Source: Litoribacterium kuwaitense
Lineage (GTDB): Bacteria > Bacillota > Bacilli > Bacillales > DSM-28697
NCBI RefSeq assembly: GCF_011058155.1
Contig: NZ_JAALFC010000017.1
Coordinates: forward strand, 1-64,000
Length of the DNA: 64,000 nt
Direction of reading: 5' to 3'
Made by a program: the position numbers and the translations under genes. Each line of letters begins with the position of its first letter. Position 1 is the first letter of the stretch. A model generated the notes under the pieces. That model did not search any database. It had not been told where the DNA came from and saw only the letters and a list, made by a program, of their open reading frames with translations. Below are positions 45,072 through 56,541 of the stretch, one piece after another.

Positions 45072-46007
45072 TTAAAAATCTTCATGTACAGAGTCATCAA
45101 TTACATCAGTTAGCTTTGCGGAGAATTGCTCAGCCGCATTAACCCCCATCCGTTTTAAACGGAAGTTCATTGCAGCCACTTCAATAATGACAGCTAAGTT
45201 ACGACCAGGACGAACTGGAATCGTAAGCTTAGGAATATCAACATCAATGATCTTCATCGTTTCTTCTTCTAAACCGAGCCGATCATACACTTTGTTTTGA
45301 TCCCATAGCTCTAAATTAATGACAATCGAGATTTTTTTATAATTGCGGATTGCTCCTGCACCAAACAACGTCATTACATTTATAATTCCGAGACCACGAA
45401 TCTCTAGTAAATGTTGAATAAGATCTGGTGAACTACCAATTAGTGTTTCATCGTCCTCTTGACGAATTTCAACACAATCGTCGGCAACTAAGCGATGTCC
45501 TCGCTTTACAAGCTCCAGCGCTGTTTCACTTTTACCGACGCCGCTCTTCCCGATGATCAGTACACCTACACCGTATAAATCGGTGAGAACCCCATGGATC
45601 GCCGTTGAAGGAGCAAGCTTACTTTCTAAATAATTTGTCAGACGGCTTGACAAACGGGTCGTCTTCATCGGAGAACTTAAAATTGGCACATCATCTTTCT
45701 TCGATGCTTCAATCAGCTCTGGAGGAATTTCCATCTCTCTGGATACGATGATCCCTGGTGTAATATCAGTACAAAGCTTTTGCATGCGCACTTTTTTTTC
45801 CTGATCATCCAAACTATTGAAAAAAGACAGCTCTGTTTTCCCTAACAATTGAAGCCGTTCAGCTGGATAATGAGCAAAATAACCGGCCATTTCTAAACCT
45901 GGTCGGGAGATATCACTCGTCACAATCGGACGGTCTATACCTTCTTCTCCACTAACCAATTCTAATTGAAATTTTTCTACGACATCTTTCATGCGGACCT
46001 TAGGCAT
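45072..46007 (-). CDS. hprK: HPr kinase/phosphorylase
   Basis: The 311-residue bifunctional enzyme phosphorylates or dephosphorylates Ser46 of HPr and Crh according to fructose-1,6-bisphosphate and phosphate levels. It has the P-loop [20 protein letters not shown], the HprK signature [19 protein letters not shown] and the C-terminal [15 protein letters not shown]. The ATG at 46007 (MPKVRMKDV) is 9 bases after AAGGG; upstream in-frame ATGs overlap that site. It heads the hprK-lgt-yvoD-ppaX-yvoF operon. Confidence 0.95.
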   Translation of the reverse strand: MPKVRMKDVVEKFQLELVSGEEGIDRPIVTSDISRPGLEMAGYFAHYPAERLQLLGKTELSFFNSLDDQEKKVRMQKLCTDITPGIIVSREMEIPPELIEASKKDDVPILSSPMKTTRLSSRLTNYLESKLAPSTAIHGVLTDLYGVGVLIIGKSGVGKSETALELVKRGHRLVADDCVEIRQEDDETLIGSSPDLIQHLLEIRGLGIINVMTLFGAGAIRNYKKISIVINLELWDQNKVYDRLGLEEETMKIIDVDIPKLTIPVRPGRNLAVIIEVAAMNFRLKRMGVNAAEQFSAKLTDVIDDSVHEDF

Positions 46008-46183
46008 TTCATCCATCCCTTCTTTGCTCAATCTCTCCGTCAAAAAAACATCACCTTATTGTAGCATGGGCACCCTAGTGTAGCAATTTAGCCAGTCCGA
46101 TATCTACAAAGCTGTCAAATATTGATTTCATGAACCTCTTTTAACTCATCATGAATCGCATGAGTAGCATTCCTCTTCTCAAA

Positions 46184-46213
46184 ACAAAAAACACTCCTAC
46201 GAAATGAGGAGTG
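46184..46213 (-). terminator. Terminator downstream of yvlD
   Basis: cactcct/aggagtg form a 7-bp stem with an 8-base loop (46192-46213). On the minus strand it is followed by TTTTTTG. Confidence 0.85.
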
Positions 46214-46285
46214 CGAGTCGCATAAATAAGCTTTTTGTTTAGTACATCGTCAACCGCATGTATTTCATGTCAATTCGAAAGCATG

Positions 46286-46645
46286 CTAACGCCGCTCACG
46301 AAGACGATCTAAGATAAAGTTTTGAATGACTAAATTGGCAACTGAAATTAATACAGAGGCAATAACCGCAGTGAAAAAGCCGTCCAGCAAGAAGGAATCT
46401 CCCATTAGCTGAGCCGTCAAATAAAGCGTAATGGCATTAATCACAAACAGAAATAAGCCGAGGGTAATAATGGTGACTGGTAAAGTTAATATAATGAGAA
46501 TTGGCTTAATAATGACGTTTAATACTGCCAAAATAAAGCTGGCAAGAAACGCAGCACCTACACTGCTGATCAAAATTCCGTCAAAATAACTGGACAATGC
46601 CATAAGCAACAACGCATTAATTAACCATTGGATAATCCAGCCCAT
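46286..46645 (-). CDS. yvlD: YvlD family membrane protein (phage holin superfamily IV)
   Basis: The 119-residue protein has four hydrophobic helices, with the family pattern WIIQWLINALLLMALSSYF, FLASFILAVLNVIIKPILII, TLPVTIITLGLFLFVINAIT and a final helix before NFILDRLRERR. The start ATG at 46645 follows GGGGGT. It lies with yvlB as in B. subtilis, but yvlC (PspC) is absent between them. It is envelope-stress related in Bacillus; its exact role is unknown. Confidence 0.88.
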   Translation of the reverse strand: MGWIIQWLINALLLMALSSYFDGILISSVGAAFLASFILAVLNVIIKPILIILTLPVTIITLGLFLFVINAITLYLTAQLMGDSFLLDGFFTAVIASVLISVANLVIQNFILDRLRERR

Positions 46646-46775
46646 AAAGGTAACCCCCACTTACAATTTTGACTTAGCTTACACGACTGTAGCAGCTGAA
46701 AAATGCCGCCTGTATCTCGTAGAGAATGATGATGGAGACGTTCTTGCTTCATCACGCCTCCATACATACGACAAC

Positions 46776-47924
46776 TCACATATATCTCTCCTTGTCCTTC
46801 ATATGAACCGTAATCCCTCCCGTTTTCGCCGTAGCTACGAGAAGCATAGGGCTATCCACATCCCCTTTTTCAAATACATAACGCTTCTTAACAACTTCTC
46901 GTACGTCTTTCGTAACACGAACATCGGGCAGGGTGACTTTTAAATCGCCAAAGGTTGACGCCAATTGTCCATGGACATTTGTATTTTCCGGAAGTCTGAC
47001 GTCGATACTTCCACTTGTTGTATTCAGCTTCAATAGCTCAGCATCACTGTCTAGAGCGGCAGAGACACTACCATGGAAGCTTGAAGCAGTCAGCTTACGA
47101 AAAATGCCTCGACTTAAAATAGTGCCATTAACAGTTTCTAACTCTGCTTCGTTTACAGAACCTTCTACATGAACATGACCATTGACGGTTTCTACTTCAA
47201 GCTCTTCCATCCGCACGCTCTCCAACGTAATCGATCCGTTTGTGTTCTTCAGCTCACCACGTTTGCTAACCATACCATTCCCGTTAAAAGAGCCATTAAA
47301 CATTTCACAATCAAACTGTTCCATCTGTTGAAAAGGAATGACAAGCTTGCACTCGGCTTTAATTGTCTTTTCTTCAAGACGAAACTTAAACGTCTCATCA
47401 TTAAATTCTGTAAATGCCTTCTGCAAGAAGTGACGTTTCGCTTGTTCTTTATATTCGACTTGATACACTTTAGCATAACATTCCAAACGAATTTCTGGTA
47501 CATCCGCCGCAACAATTTCAATATCTCCATTATATAAATAAAGGTCGGCTTTCTTCACATGGGCATCTTGAAATAGATACGTATGATGTACTTCTTCAAA
47601 ATGTCCAAAGTTTAAATCAAGGTCGGCTCGGCGAATTTTATCAATTGCTCCGCCGATAAAATCAGACCATTTTGCCTTACGGATAGACTCTTTATCGGTC
47701 TTATTCCCCGTCTCATCGTCATCTACTAAATGGACATTTGTCGATAACCCATACTCTTGTTCCGGTTGTGGCTGTTTTTCAGCTGAAGACTCTTGTTTAA
47801 GCGGTTTTTCAACTGTATTTGAAGGATTTTCTTCTTCGGCTTCTAACAAGATTAGAGCTTCATCAATCGTTAATTTACCCTCCTTCACTCTTTGGAGGAT
47901 CTCCTTACGCTGCGTCGTACTCAA
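46776..47924 (-). CDS. yvlB: YvlB-like DUF4097 protein
   Basis: The 382-residue protein has an N-terminal helical unit, EILQRVKEGKLTIDEALILLE (SHOCT/YvlB N-terminal type), then an acidic linker. The long beta-solenoid-like DUF4097 region has repeats such as NGSFNGNGMVSKRGELKNTN, VETVNGHVHVEGSVNEAELE and TVNGTILSRGIFRKLTAS. The TTG at 47924 is preferred: AGGAGA lies 10 bases upstream, while the ATG at 47951 is upstream of that site. It belongs to the LiaFSR-type envelope stress family neighbourhood; no catalytic motif is visible. Confidence 0.87.
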   Translation of the reverse strand: MSTTQRKEILQRVKEGKLTIDEALILLEAEEENPSNTVEKPLKQESSAEKQPQPEQEYGLSTNVHLVDDDETGNKTDKESIRKAKWSDFIGGAIDKIRRADLDLNFGHFEEVHHTYLFQDAHVKKADLYLYNGDIEIVAADVPEIRLECYAKVYQVEYKEQAKRHFLQKAFTEFNDETFKFRLEEKTIKAECKLVIPFQQMEQFDCEMFNGSFNGNGMVSKRGELKNTNGSITLESVRMEELEVETVNGHVHVEGSVNEAELETVNGTILSRGIFRKLTASSFHGSVSAALDSDAELLKLNTTSGSIDVRLPENTNVHGQLASTFGDLKVTLPDVRVTKDVREVVKKRYVFEKGDVDSPMLLVATAKTGGITVHMKDKERYM

Positions 47925-48056
47925 CAGAACCACTCTCCTGTTCATCACCAATTCTCATAGACGTCCGTCTACTGCAAAACGCCGTTGATACGTTTATCGT
48001 ATAATGGAATGATTGTTGGCCGCATCCGTCTCTAGACCGAGCGATCATCGAAGCTG

Positions 48057-50921
48057 TTAAAAAGTCGCCTCCGCTAATTGCTCCATCATCCGCTTTTGAT
48101 CACGTTCAAGAATAGGACCTAAATATTTTCCTGTATGAGAAGCTGTTACTTGGGCAATGTCCTCAGGGGTTCCTGTCGCCACGATCGTGCCACCCCCATC
48201 CCCGCCTTCTGGTCCAAGATCAATAATATGGTCGGCTGTTTTGATGACATCTAAATTATGTTCGATGACGAGCACCGTATCTCCATTATCAGCGAGCCTT
48301 TGTAGTACAGACAGTAACCGTGATATATCATCCACATGAAGACCTGTCGTCGGCTCATCTAATATATAGAGAGAACGTCCTGTCGAACGGCGGTGTAGCT
48401 CAGAAGCTAACTTCACCCGCTGTGCTTCTCCACCAGACAGCGTCGTCGCTGGCTGTCCTAGCGTAATATAGCCAAGACCTACATCCGCAATTGTCTGTAG
48501 TTTCCGCTTAATTTTCGGGATGTTACTAAAGAATTCCAACGCATCATCGACGGTCATAGCTAAGACATCGGCAATGTTTTTTCCTTTATATTGCACGTCG
48601 AGCGTTTCCCGATTATACCTTTGCCCCCGACACACTTCACAAGGGACGTAAACGTCTGGCAAAAAGTGCATTTCAATTTTAATAATCCCATCGCCCCGGC
48701 AAGCTTCACAACGCCCACCCTTGACATTAAAACTAAATCGTCCCTTTTTATATCCTCGCACTTTAGCTTCGTTTGTAGACGCAAACACGTCACGGATATC
48801 ATCAAACACGCCTGTATACGTCGCCGGGTTGGAACGAGGCGTTCTGCCAATTGGCGACTGATCGATATCGATGACCTTGTCAAGCTCTTCCAGTCCTTCC
48901 ATCGTTGTAAATGCCCCTGGCTTCACTTTGCTTCGATGCAGCTTTTGCGCTATGTTTTTATAGAGAACTTCATTGACGAGCGTACTTTTACCCGAACCAC
49001 TGACCCCTGTGACGCAAATAAACAGACCGAGCGGGAATGACGCCTTTACATTTTTTAAGTTGTTCTCCGACGCGCCTTTGACCGTAATGGCACGCTCAGT
49101 AAGCGCTCGACGCCTTGCTGGCACAGGAATAAACTTTTTGCCTGATAAATATTGTCCCGTCAAGGAGTTTGACGCTTTCATGACATCTTCAGGACTACCA
49201 CTCGTGATGATTTCTCCGCCATGCACCCCCGCCCCTGGGCCAATATCGATTAAGTGATCTGCAGCGAGCATCGTATCTTCATCGTGTTCTACGACAATCA
49301 GTGTATTCCCTAAATCCCTCATCGATTTTAAGGTTGCTATTAAACGATCATTGTCCCGTTGATGCAAGCCTATCGACGGCTCGTCAAGAATGTATAGGAC
49401 CCCTGATAGCCTCGACCCGATTTGCGTCGCCAAACGAATCCGCTGCGCCTCACCACCAGATAATGTCCCCGCGGATCGACTGAGCGATAAGTAGTCTAGT
49501 CCAACATTGACGAGAAAACTGAGACGCTCTTTGATTTCACGAAGAATAAGCTGACCAATCCGCAATTCTTTTTCCGTTAAATCGAGCTGCTCAACCCATG
49601 CATAACCATCATTTACTGATAACTTGGTAATTTCTCCGATATGTTTTTCATTTATTTTTACCGCTAATGCTTCTTTTTTAAGACGATGCCCCTTACAAGT
49701 TGGACACGCCTTTTGGGACATATATTTTTCCATTTGCTCGCGTACATAATCAGAGCTCGTTTCACGGTATCGCCGTTCTACATTTTTTAGCACGCCTTCA
49801 AATTGGATGTATTGCTCACGCACACGTCCAAAGTCATTTTCATAACGAAAATAGATTTTTTCTTTGCCGCTTCCATTTAATAATATGTCCATTTCTTTTT
49901 CGGAAAGCTCTTTTACCGGTGCATCCATTGGAATTCCATAATGATCACAAACACTCTTTAAAAGCTCAGGATAGTATTGTGAACTCGTCGGCTCCCATAC
50001 ACTGATCGCGTGCTCTTTCAAACTTAACGAACGATCTGGAATGATGAGATCTACGTCGACCTCGAGCTTTTGTCCAAGACCGTCACAAGACGGACAAGCA
50101 CCAAAAGGAGAATTAAATGAAAAAAGACGTGGCTCAAGCTCTCCTACAGAAAAACCACAGATCGGGCAGGCGTGATTTTCACTAAAGAGGAGCTCCTCGC
50201 CATCGATGACATCGATCATGACCTGCCCTTCGCCTAAACGAAGTGCCGTTTCTAATGAATCTGCCAGTCTTGAAGCGACCCCTTCTTTAATAACAACGCG
50301 GTCAACGACAACTTCGATATCATGCTTCTTATTTTTTTCGAGCTGAATATCATCATTAATGTCACGTAGCTCTTTATCTACACGAACACGGACGTAGCCT
50401 TGCTTTTTTATGTCTTCAAGTGTTTTGACATGCGTACCCTTTCGACCAGAAACGACGGGCGCAAGGATTTGCATCTTCGTCCGTTCTTCGTAGCTCAGCA
50501 TTCGATCGACCATCTGCTCAATCGTTTGTGACGTTATTTCTGCCCCATGCTTTGGACAAACAGGCTTCCCAATACGGGCAAATAATAAGCGCAGGTAATC
50601 ATAGATTTCAGTGACTGTTCCGACTGTGGAACGCGGATTTCTGCTCGTCGTTTTTTGGTCAATTGAAATTGCTGGAGATAACCCCTCAATAGAGTCGACG
50701 TCGGGCTTATCCATTTGTCCTAAGAACTGCCGAGCGTACGCGGATAATGATTCGACGTACCGGCGTTGTCCCTCTGCATATATCGTATCAAAAGCAAGAG
50801 AAGATTTTCCCGATCCGGATAAACCGGTCATTACAACGAGCTGATCTCTCGGAATTGTGACATTTAGATTTTTCAAATTGTGGGCGCGTGCACCTTGAAT
50901 TACGATCTTATCAGTTGCCAT
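48057..50921 (-). CDS. uvrA: Excinuclease ABC subunit A
   Basis: The 954-residue damage-recognition ATPase has two ABC modules: Walker [13 protein letters not shown] and [12 protein letters not shown], and signatures [15 protein letters not shown] and [14 protein letters not shown]. Zinc modules [14 protein letters not shown]...CPSC and CEACRGDG...CEVCRG are present. The start ATG at 50921 follows GGAAGG in the uvrB end. It forms an operon with uvrB. Confidence 0.97.
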   Translation of the reverse strand: MATDKIVIQGARAHNLKNLNVTIPRDQLVVMTGLSGSGKSSLAFDTIYAEGQRRYVESLSAYARQFLGQMDKPDVDSIEGLSPAISIDQKTTSRNPRSTVGTVTEIYDYLRLLFARIGKPVCPKHGAEITSQTIEQMVDRMLSYEERTKMQILAPVVSGRKGTHVKTLEDIKKQGYVRVRVDKELRDINDDIQLEKNKKHDIEVVVDRVVIKEGVASRLADSLETALRLGEGQVMIDVIDGEELLFSENHACPICGFSVGELEPRLFSFNSPFGACPSCDGLGQKLEVDVDLIIPDRSLSLKEHAISVWEPTSSQYYPELLKSVCDHYGIPMDAPVKELSEKEMDILLNGSGKEKIYFRYENDFGRVREQYIQFEGVLKNVERRYRETSSDYVREQMEKYMSQKACPTCKGHRLKKEALAVKINEKHIGEITKLSVNDGYAWVEQLDLTEKELRIGQLILREIKERLSFLVNVGLDYLSLSRSAGTLSGGEAQRIRLATQIGSRLSGVLYILDEPSIGLHQRDNDRLIATLKSMRDLGNTLIVVEHDEDTMLAADHLIDIGPGAGVHGGEIITSGSPEDVMKASNSLTGQYLSGKKFIPVPARRRALTERAITVKGASENNLKNVKASFPLGLFICVTGVSGSGKSTLVNEVLYKNIAQKLHRSKVKPGAFTTMEGLEELDKVIDIDQSPIGRTPRSNPATYTGVFDDIRDVFASTNEAKVRGYKKGRFSFNVKGGRCEACRGDGIIKIEMHFLPDVYVPCEVCRGQRYNRETLDVQYKGKNIADVLAMTVDDALEFFSNIPKIKRKLQTIADVGLGYITLGQPATTLSGGEAQRVKLASELHRRSTGRSLYILDEPTTGLHVDDISRLLSVLQRLADNGDTVLVIEHNLDVIKTADHIIDLGPEGGDGGGTIVATGTPEDIAQVTASHTGKYLGPILERDQKRMMEQLAEATF

Positions 50922-50926
50922 TCTTT

Positions 50927-52903
50927 TCATCCTTCCGCTTTCAATTCGAGGACGGCATCCCTTAACTGAGCTGCTTTTTCAAAATCAAGGGCCTTCGCTG
51001 CTTCTTTCATTTCTGTTTCAAGTTGCGTAATTAGCTTGTCTTTTTCTTTCTTTGACAATTGATTTGCTTCCTTGTCAGCAAAGTATGTTGTCTCTTCCTC
51101 CGCTACCGACGTCGCTTGAATGAGACCGCGAATGTCTTTTTTAATGGTTTGTGGTGTAATCCCATGAACCTTATTGTATTCTTCTTGAATTTCACGCCTG
51201 CGTTTTGTTTCTTCTATTGCGACCGACATCGCTTCTGTGATCGTATCAGCATACATAATAACGTGACCATTTGCATTCCGCGCAGCTCTCCCCATCGTCT
51301 GAATCAATGAGCGCTCCGAGCGAAGAAAGCCTTGTTTATCTGCATCGAGAATCGCGACGAGGGATACTTCTGGGATATCAAGCCCCTCCCTAAGTAAGTT
51401 AATCCCAACGAGCACATCATATTTGCCAGCACGAAGATCACGGATGATCTCAATTCTTTCTAACGTTTTGATCTCCGAATGAAGATAGGAAACTTGTACA
51501 CCGACTTCTTTTAAATAATCGGTTAGATCTTCTGACATTTTTTTCGTCAGCGTCGTAATGAGTACCCGCTCATTCTGTTCCACTCTCTGCCTAATTTCTG
51601 ATAGCAAATCGTCAATTTGACCTTCAATTTGGCGCACAGATACCGTCGGATCTAACAAACCGGTCGGACGGATGATTTGTTCAATAACCCCTGGTGAATG
51701 CTCATATTCATACGATCCAGGCGTGGCAGATACATATACGAGCTGGTTTGCTTTTTGCTCAAACTCGGAAAATTGGAGAGGCCTGTTATCCAACGCAGAA
51801 GGCAGTCGAAAGCCGTGGTCGACGAGCACTTGCTTCCTTGCCCGGTCTCCATTAAACATGCCGCGGACTTGGGGTAACGTCACATGTGACTCATCGATCA
51901 TGATGAGAAAATCCTCTGGAAAATAATCGAGTAATGTATACGGGGTGGACCCTGCCTCACGCAACGTTAAATGACGTGAGTAGTTCTCAATGCCAGAACA
52001 AAAGCCCATTTCGCGCATCATTTCAAGGTCATAATTGGTGCGCTGCTCAAGGCGCTGGGCTTCAAGAAGCTTGCCTTCCTCATTCAACTTGTGCAGCTGC
52101 TCTTTAAGCTCTGCCTCAATTCGTTCGATTGCTAATTTCATCTTTTCTTCCCGAGTGACGAAGTGAGAAGCGGGGAAAATAGCGACGTGCTCGCGCTCAC
52201 CAATGATTTCGCCAGTCAGAGCATCGACCTCGCGGATCCGATCAATTTCATCGCCAAAGAATTCTACACGGAGACAATGCTCATCTCTTGAGGCAGGAAA
52301 TACCTCAACGACGTCACCCCGGACACGAAACGTCCCCCTTTGAAAATCAATATCGTTACGGTGATATTGAATGTCAACAAACCGGCGAAGGAGTTGATCC
52401 CGTTCAATGGTTTGGCCGACACGAAGAGAGCAAACCATCTCTTTATATTCTTCTGGTGAACCGAGTCCATAAATACACGACACACTCGCAACGATAATAA
52501 CGTCCCGGCGTTCAAACAAAGCACTCGTTGCCGAATGTCGTAATTTATCAATTTCATCATTTATACTTGCATCTTTTTCAATGAATGTATCCGTTTGAGG
52601 CACATATGCTTCCGGTTGGTAATAATCATAATAGCTGACAAAATATTCAACCGCATTATTAGGGAAATACTCTTTGAACTCGCTGTAAAGCTGGCCCGCC
52701 AAAGTCTTATTATGCGCGATAACGAGCGTTGGCTTATTCACTTGCTGGATGACATTCGACATCGTAAACGTTTTCCCTGTTCCCGTCGCTCCTAGCAAAG
52801 TCTGGTGACGCTCCCCTTGCAAAATTCCGTTTGAGAGCTGTTCAATGGCCTTCGGCTGATCTCCCTCTGGACTATACTTTGATACAACTTGAAGCTGTTC
52901 CAT
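50927..52903 (-). CDS. uvrB: Excinuclease ABC subunit B
   Basis: The 658-residue helicase-like nucleotide excision repair protein has Walker [15 protein letters not shown], the beta-hairpin [20 protein letters not shown], the DESH box [11 protein letters not shown], motif [16 protein letters not shown], and the C-terminal UVR domain [19 protein letters not shown]. It loads onto damage with UvrA and recruits UvrC. Confidence 0.97.
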   Translation of the reverse strand: MEQLQVVSKYSPEGDQPKAIEQLSNGILQGERHQTLLGATGTGKTFTMSNVIQQVNKPTLVIAHNKTLAGQLYSEFKEYFPNNAVEYFVSYYDYYQPEAYVPQTDTFIEKDASINDEIDKLRHSATSALFERRDVIIVASVSCIYGLGSPEEYKEMVCSLRVGQTIERDQLLRRFVDIQYHRNDIDFQRGTFRVRGDVVEVFPASRDEHCLRVEFFGDEIDRIREVDALTGEIIGEREHVAIFPASHFVTREEKMKLAIERIEAELKEQLHKLNEEGKLLEAQRLEQRTNYDLEMMREMGFCSGIENYSRHLTLREAGSTPYTLLDYFPEDFLIMIDESHVTLPQVRGMFNGDRARKQVLVDHGFRLPSALDNRPLQFSEFEQKANQLVYVSATPGSYEYEHSPGVIEQIIRPTGLLDPTVSVRQIEGQIDDLLSEIRQRVEQNERVLITTLTKKMSEDLTDYLKEVGVQVSYLHSEIKTLERIEIIRDLRAGKYDVLVGINLLREGLDIPEVSLVAILDADKQGFLRSERSLIQTMGRAARNANGHVIMYADTITEAMSVAIEETKRRREIQEEYNKVHGITPQTIKKDIRGLIQATSVAEEETTYFADKEANQLSKKEKDKLITQLETEMKEAAKALDFEKAAQLRDAVLELKAEG

Positions 52904-53193
52904 TGTATTTCCCTCCCTTACATATCATTCGTAAGTAATTGTATCACATTTCCGGTTAAAGTCACGCAAAAATCGAACGGACATTCGTATATTCATTGCC
53001 ACACAAACGGTCTTTCCATAGAGGAAAAGACTTCCTCTTTCCAACAATATAATGCCCTTATTTGCGTAAGCTAAAACAGAGCCCTCTCCTTGCCTAAGAA
53101 AGACATTGGTCAAGTCCCCCCATGTCATTAGTTCAATTTCACTCCTATTTGATTCATTAAAAAAAGCTGCCAGCACACGATGCCCGCAGCGTA
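52904..53193. other. Gap upstream of uvrB
   Basis: This region contains the uvrBA promoter side. A minus-strand frame at 52925-53260 has no ribosome-binding site or recognisable motif, and I leave it out. No csbA-like gene is seen, although csbA neighbours uvrB in B. subtilis. Confidence 0.4.
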
Positions 53194-53243
53194 GAGTGTA
53201 GACAAAGTCTTTCTTCGTTTTGTTTACACTCTTTTTTTTCGAG
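53194..53243 (+). terminator. Strong plus-strand terminator-like hairpin
   Basis: gagtgtagacaaa pairs with ttttgtttacactc around a short loop and is followed by eight T residues on the plus strand. No plus-strand gene lies upstream. Confidence 0.7.
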
Positions 53244-53365
53244 GAAAATGAACACCTCACAAACAGCCCAGCTTAACCGCTTGTCACGACTTACGAAGAA
53301 AAGCGAACACACACGGATAGAACTTTCATTCATAAGACCCAGCGGACGAGGAGCAAAGCAGTAGC

Positions 53366-54244
53366 CTACCCTTTACTTCCTGTTAATGCGATTCCTTCAA
53401 TAATTTGACGCTGAGCAACGACGTAAATGACCAAAACGGGAATGACAGAGATTGTCGTTCCTGCCATAAGAAGTGCCCAATCCGCAGCGTACAGCCCTTT
53501 AAAATAATCGAGCAGTAATGGGACGGTGAACAATTCAGGAGAAGACAAAAAGACTAAAGGCTGGATAAAGTTATTGTAAATCTGTATAAACGCAAAGATT
53601 CCGAAGGCCGCTAAAGCCGGTCGTACGAGAGGCAGTATAACGTGCCAATAAATCCGTAAAGGGTTTGCACCATCTATAACTGCTGCCTCTTCAACATCGT
53701 CTGGAATACCTTTAATGAACTGACGAAGTAGAAAGACACCAAATGCATTAAAAATGGCATTCGGAACAATCACAGACGCATGTGTATTCAGCCAGCCGAG
53801 CCATTCCATAATTAAATATAAGGGAATCAGCGTGACCTGCATCGGAACCATCATCGTCGAGAGAAAGAGAATAAAGAGAAACTCCCGACCTGGAAAGCGG
53901 ATTTTTGCAAACGCATACGCTGCCATTGAAGCCGTAAGTAATTGACTGCCAACGACAATCAGCGCAATATAAAACGAGTTAAAGTAAGCTTTTCCAAATG
54001 GCATGGCTTGTAAAGAATTGATGAAATTCTCCCAAATAAATGTTTCTGGAATTAAAGTTGGTGGGACGGCAACAATTTCTTCAAACGTTTTAAACGAGCT
54101 AAGCACCATCCAAAGAAACGGCCCAACCATAAATAGTGAAGCGACGATCAAGACAAGATGAAGCAGTAGCTTAGGATAGCTTTTCGCTATTGTTCGTGGA
54201 TTCGCTCTTGTCTGCTCATGCACTGTTCCTACTTTAGCCTTCAT
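53366..54244 (-). CDS. Carbohydrate ABC transporter permease (MalG type)
   Basis: The 292-residue protein has six membrane helices and the EAA loop EEAAVIDGANPLRIYWHVILPL that docks the ATPase. It starts at 54244 with an 11-base overlap with the first permease gene. It is the last gene of the binding protein-permease-permease operon. Confidence 0.92.
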   Translation of the reverse strand: MKAKVGTVHEQTRANPRTIAKSYPKLLLHLVLIVASLFMVGPFLWMVLSSFKTFEEIVAVPPTLIPETFIWENFINSLQAMPFGKAYFNSFYIALIVVGSQLLTASMAAYAFAKIRFPGREFLFILFLSTMMVPMQVTLIPLYLIMEWLGWLNTHASVIVPNAIFNAFGVFLLRQFIKGIPDDVEEAAVIDGANPLRIYWHVILPLVRPALAAFGIFAFIQIYNNFIQPLVFLSSPELFTVPLLLDYFKGLYAADWALLMAGTTISVIPVLVIYVVAQRQIIEGIALTGSKG

Positions 54245-55106
54245 AGTGCACCCACTTTCTCGAGCCGAAGAACTGAATTAGCGTAAAGATGAGAATAAAG
54301 GCAAACAAGATGACTGCAGCTGACGCGCTTGCACCAAAATCAAATTTTCGAAAAGCTGAATCGTACACGTGATAGACGAGAGTGTAGCTTGCTTTTCCCG
54401 GACCGCCATTCGTCATAACAAATGCCTGGTCAAACACTTGGAAGGACGTAATTACACTCATAATAGCAACGAAGAACGTCGTTGGTGAGAGAAGAGGCAA
54501 TGTAATTGACCAAAACTTTCGAAATGGAGTAGCCCCGTCCATTTCTGCCGCTTCATAATATGTCTGAGAAATCCCTTTTAGACCTGCTAGAAAAATCACC
54601 ATATTATAGCCAAGCTGCCACCAAATGCTTAAAATGGCGATGGAAGGAATAACCCACGTCGTACTCGAAATCCAGCGCGGTCCTTCAATACCGAAGTTGG
54701 CAAGAAACTGATTAATAATACCGAGATCTGCATTATATATCCACATCCATATGACGGAAATTGAAACAGAGCTCGTAACAACTGGCGCAAAAAAGAAAAA
54801 CCTGTACAACTCTTTTCCTTTAATATTGTTTAATGCTAAAGCGACGAGTAATGCCAAGATGATGCTAATGGGGATATAAAGGACGGAGTAATAAAACGTA
54901 TTAATGAGCGCAGTATTAAACGCCGGGTTTTGAAATTGTAGAATAAAGTTTTCAATCCCGATAAACACCGGCGAACCGAATCCATTCCACTGCGTCAGAC
55001 TCAATCCAAAGGCAAAAAGTAAAGGCAATAAAGAGAAAACAAGTAAACCGATAAGCTGAGGCGCAATAAGGATATAGCCCCACTTTTTTCGTGATTTGTT
55101 ATTCAT
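54234..55106 (-). CDS. Carbohydrate ABC transporter permease (MalF/UgpA type)
   Basis: The 290-residue protein has six helices with IAPQLIGLLVFSLLPLLFAF at the N-terminus and the coupling motif YEAAEMDGATPFRKFWSITLP. GAGGAGGAG precedes the ATG at 55106. It pairs with the MalG-type permease to form the channel. Confidence 0.92.
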   Translation of the reverse strand: MNNKSRKKWGYILIAPQLIGLLVFSLLPLLFAFGLSLTQWNGFGSPVFIGIENFILQFQNPAFNTALINTFYYSVLYIPISIILALLVALALNNIKGKELYRFFFFAPVVTSSVSISVIWMWIYNADLGIINQFLANFGIEGPRWISSTTWVIPSIAILSIWWQLGYNMVIFLAGLKGISQTYYEAAEMDGATPFRKFWSITLPLLSPTTFFVAIMSVITSFQVFDQAFVMTNGGPGKASYTLVYHVYDSAFRKFDFGASASAAVILFAFILIFTLIQFFGSRKWVHYEG

Positions 55107-55197
55107 AAGGCTCCTCCTCGTATGAGAGTAGTAAGAACTCTTCCAAGACGAATTTCTAATTCCTTATGCTTTAGTGCTTGTTTATGCAACTGTAGGC

Positions 55198-56496
55198 TTA
55201 TAATGCTTCTTCTTGTGCATTTTTCATAAATCTCGCCATTTCAGCAGCGTCCCTTAACGTAGCCTCAACACTTCTCTCTTGGATAAACATTAGCTCATAA
55301 ATATCAGTGAGCTCGACTGTTAAACTCGGGATACGCGCTTCGTCCTCCAACACTTTTCCTTTGTTCAGACCTTCAATCAGGTATTCGGAATGTTCCGGGG
55401 GTGATCCTTCGACAATATCTTCCAACGAATTGACAGCAGGAATCGCATTTCCATTATCCGCAAGACGCACTTCCTGTCCTCGTACAGAAGTATAAAAACT
55501 CACAAATTTTTTCGTCGCTTCTGGGTGCTTCGTATTTTTGTTCACCCCGACATATGCAATTGAAATCAGAGGCTTCGCTTTCACATCTCCATTCGTCGGC
55601 CAAGGAATATAATCAAACTCTAAATTGTCCGCATCGAGAAACATTGGTGTCAGCCAACGCCCGGCACCAAGCATCGCCACTTGCTTTGAAAGGAATAACG
55701 CTTCTTGCCCTTGTCCTTGTGGAAGTGACCCGGCAAAAATTGAGTATTCCTCATCAATTAAGTGCCTCATAAACATAAAAGCTTCTTTTGTTTTAGCGTC
55801 TTGATCAATCACAACATCGCCTTCATCGTTAAACATTCGCCCACCATTTGACCAGACCCAGTTATAAATACCTGAGGAACCGCCATCTTGTACAAAAGCA
55901 TATTTACCTGCTCTTTTAAACTCGGCAGCAATATCTTCAAATGTATCCCACGTCCAATCCCCATTGTCATAAAACTCCTGGGGGGTAGGGATGCCAAGCT
56001 CTTTAAACAAACCTTTGTTGTAATAAATGAGATTTGGATTTGAATCAGGCGGGATCGCGTAAATCGTATCTCCCTTCTTCGCAGGCCCCCAGACAGAGTC
56101 TGGAAAATCTGACTCTTTCACGTAGCTTTCATTACTATCCATAAAGTCACTTAAAGGTAGTAGCGTATCATTGTTCACTAAGAAACCAACTTGACTGTCG
56201 CTAATATAAAATGCATCTGGAGCCTGACCGCCTTGTAACCTCGTAATTAACGATTGATCGTATGTGCTTGAAGGTGAAGGTACAAGTGTGACCTCTATTT
56301 CTTCTTCAAGATCATTAAATTCATCAATTGCCCTTTGATAAACTTCGAGCTCTGCCGGATTTCCCCATGCAGTAATTGTAATATGCTTCACTTTATCATC
56401 AGTATAATTTGAATAATCTGATGATTCGCACCCTGAAATGATGAGACATAACGTAATCACACAACCGAGCCGTATGAGCCAATGACTTGTCGTCAC
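55198..56496 (-). CDS. Sugar ABC transporter substrate-binding lipoprotein
   Basis: The 432-residue family 1 extracellular binding protein has a lipoprotein signal ending LIISGC, then ITITAWGNPAELEVYQRAID, QGGQAPDAFYISDSQ and ALFLSKQVAMLGAGRWL. The GTG at 56496 follows GAGGAG at 8 bases; the ATG at 56535 is upstream of that site. The sugar is not determined. No ATPase gene is in the operon, so it probably relies on a shared MsmX-type ATPase encoded elsewhere. Confidence 0.9.
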   Translation of the reverse strand: MTTSHWLIRLGCVITLCLIISGCESSDYSNYTDDKVKHITITAWGNPAELEVYQRAIDEFNDLEEEIEVTLVPSPSSTYDQSLITRLQGGQAPDAFYISDSQVGFLVNNDTLLPLSDFMDSNESYVKESDFPDSVWGPAKKGDTIYAIPPDSNPNLIYYNKGLFKELGIPTPQEFYDNGDWTWDTFEDIAAEFKRAGKYAFVQDGGSSGIYNWVWSNGGRMFNDEGDVVIDQDAKTKEAFMFMRHLIDEEYSIFAGSLPQGQGQEALFLSKQVAMLGAGRWLTPMFLDADNLEFDYIPWPTNGDVKAKPLISIAYVGVNKNTKHPEATKKFVSFYTSVRGQEVRLADNGNAIPAVNSLEDIVEGSPPEHSEYLIEGLNKGKVLEDEARIPSLTVELTDIYELMFIQERSVEATLRDAAEMARFMKNAQEEAL

Positions 56497-56541
56497 AAAA
56501 AGTGCTCCTCTCCGATTGAAATATAAGCGCTTCATTTAAAA

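Noticed and set aside
47924-47951. ATG start of yvlB at 47951
   Set aside because: The ribosome-binding site lies between it and a TTG at 47924, so only the inner start is served by it.
52925-53260. 111-codon minus-strand frame upstream of uvrB
   Set aside because: No ribosome-binding site or recognised motif, and it covers the plus-strand terminator hairpin.
56519-56535. Second cre-like palindrome (aagcgctt) ahead of the sugar-binding protein
   Set aside because: The centre matches, but the outer bases do not fit the cre consensus in either register. The site at 56566-56579 fits far better.
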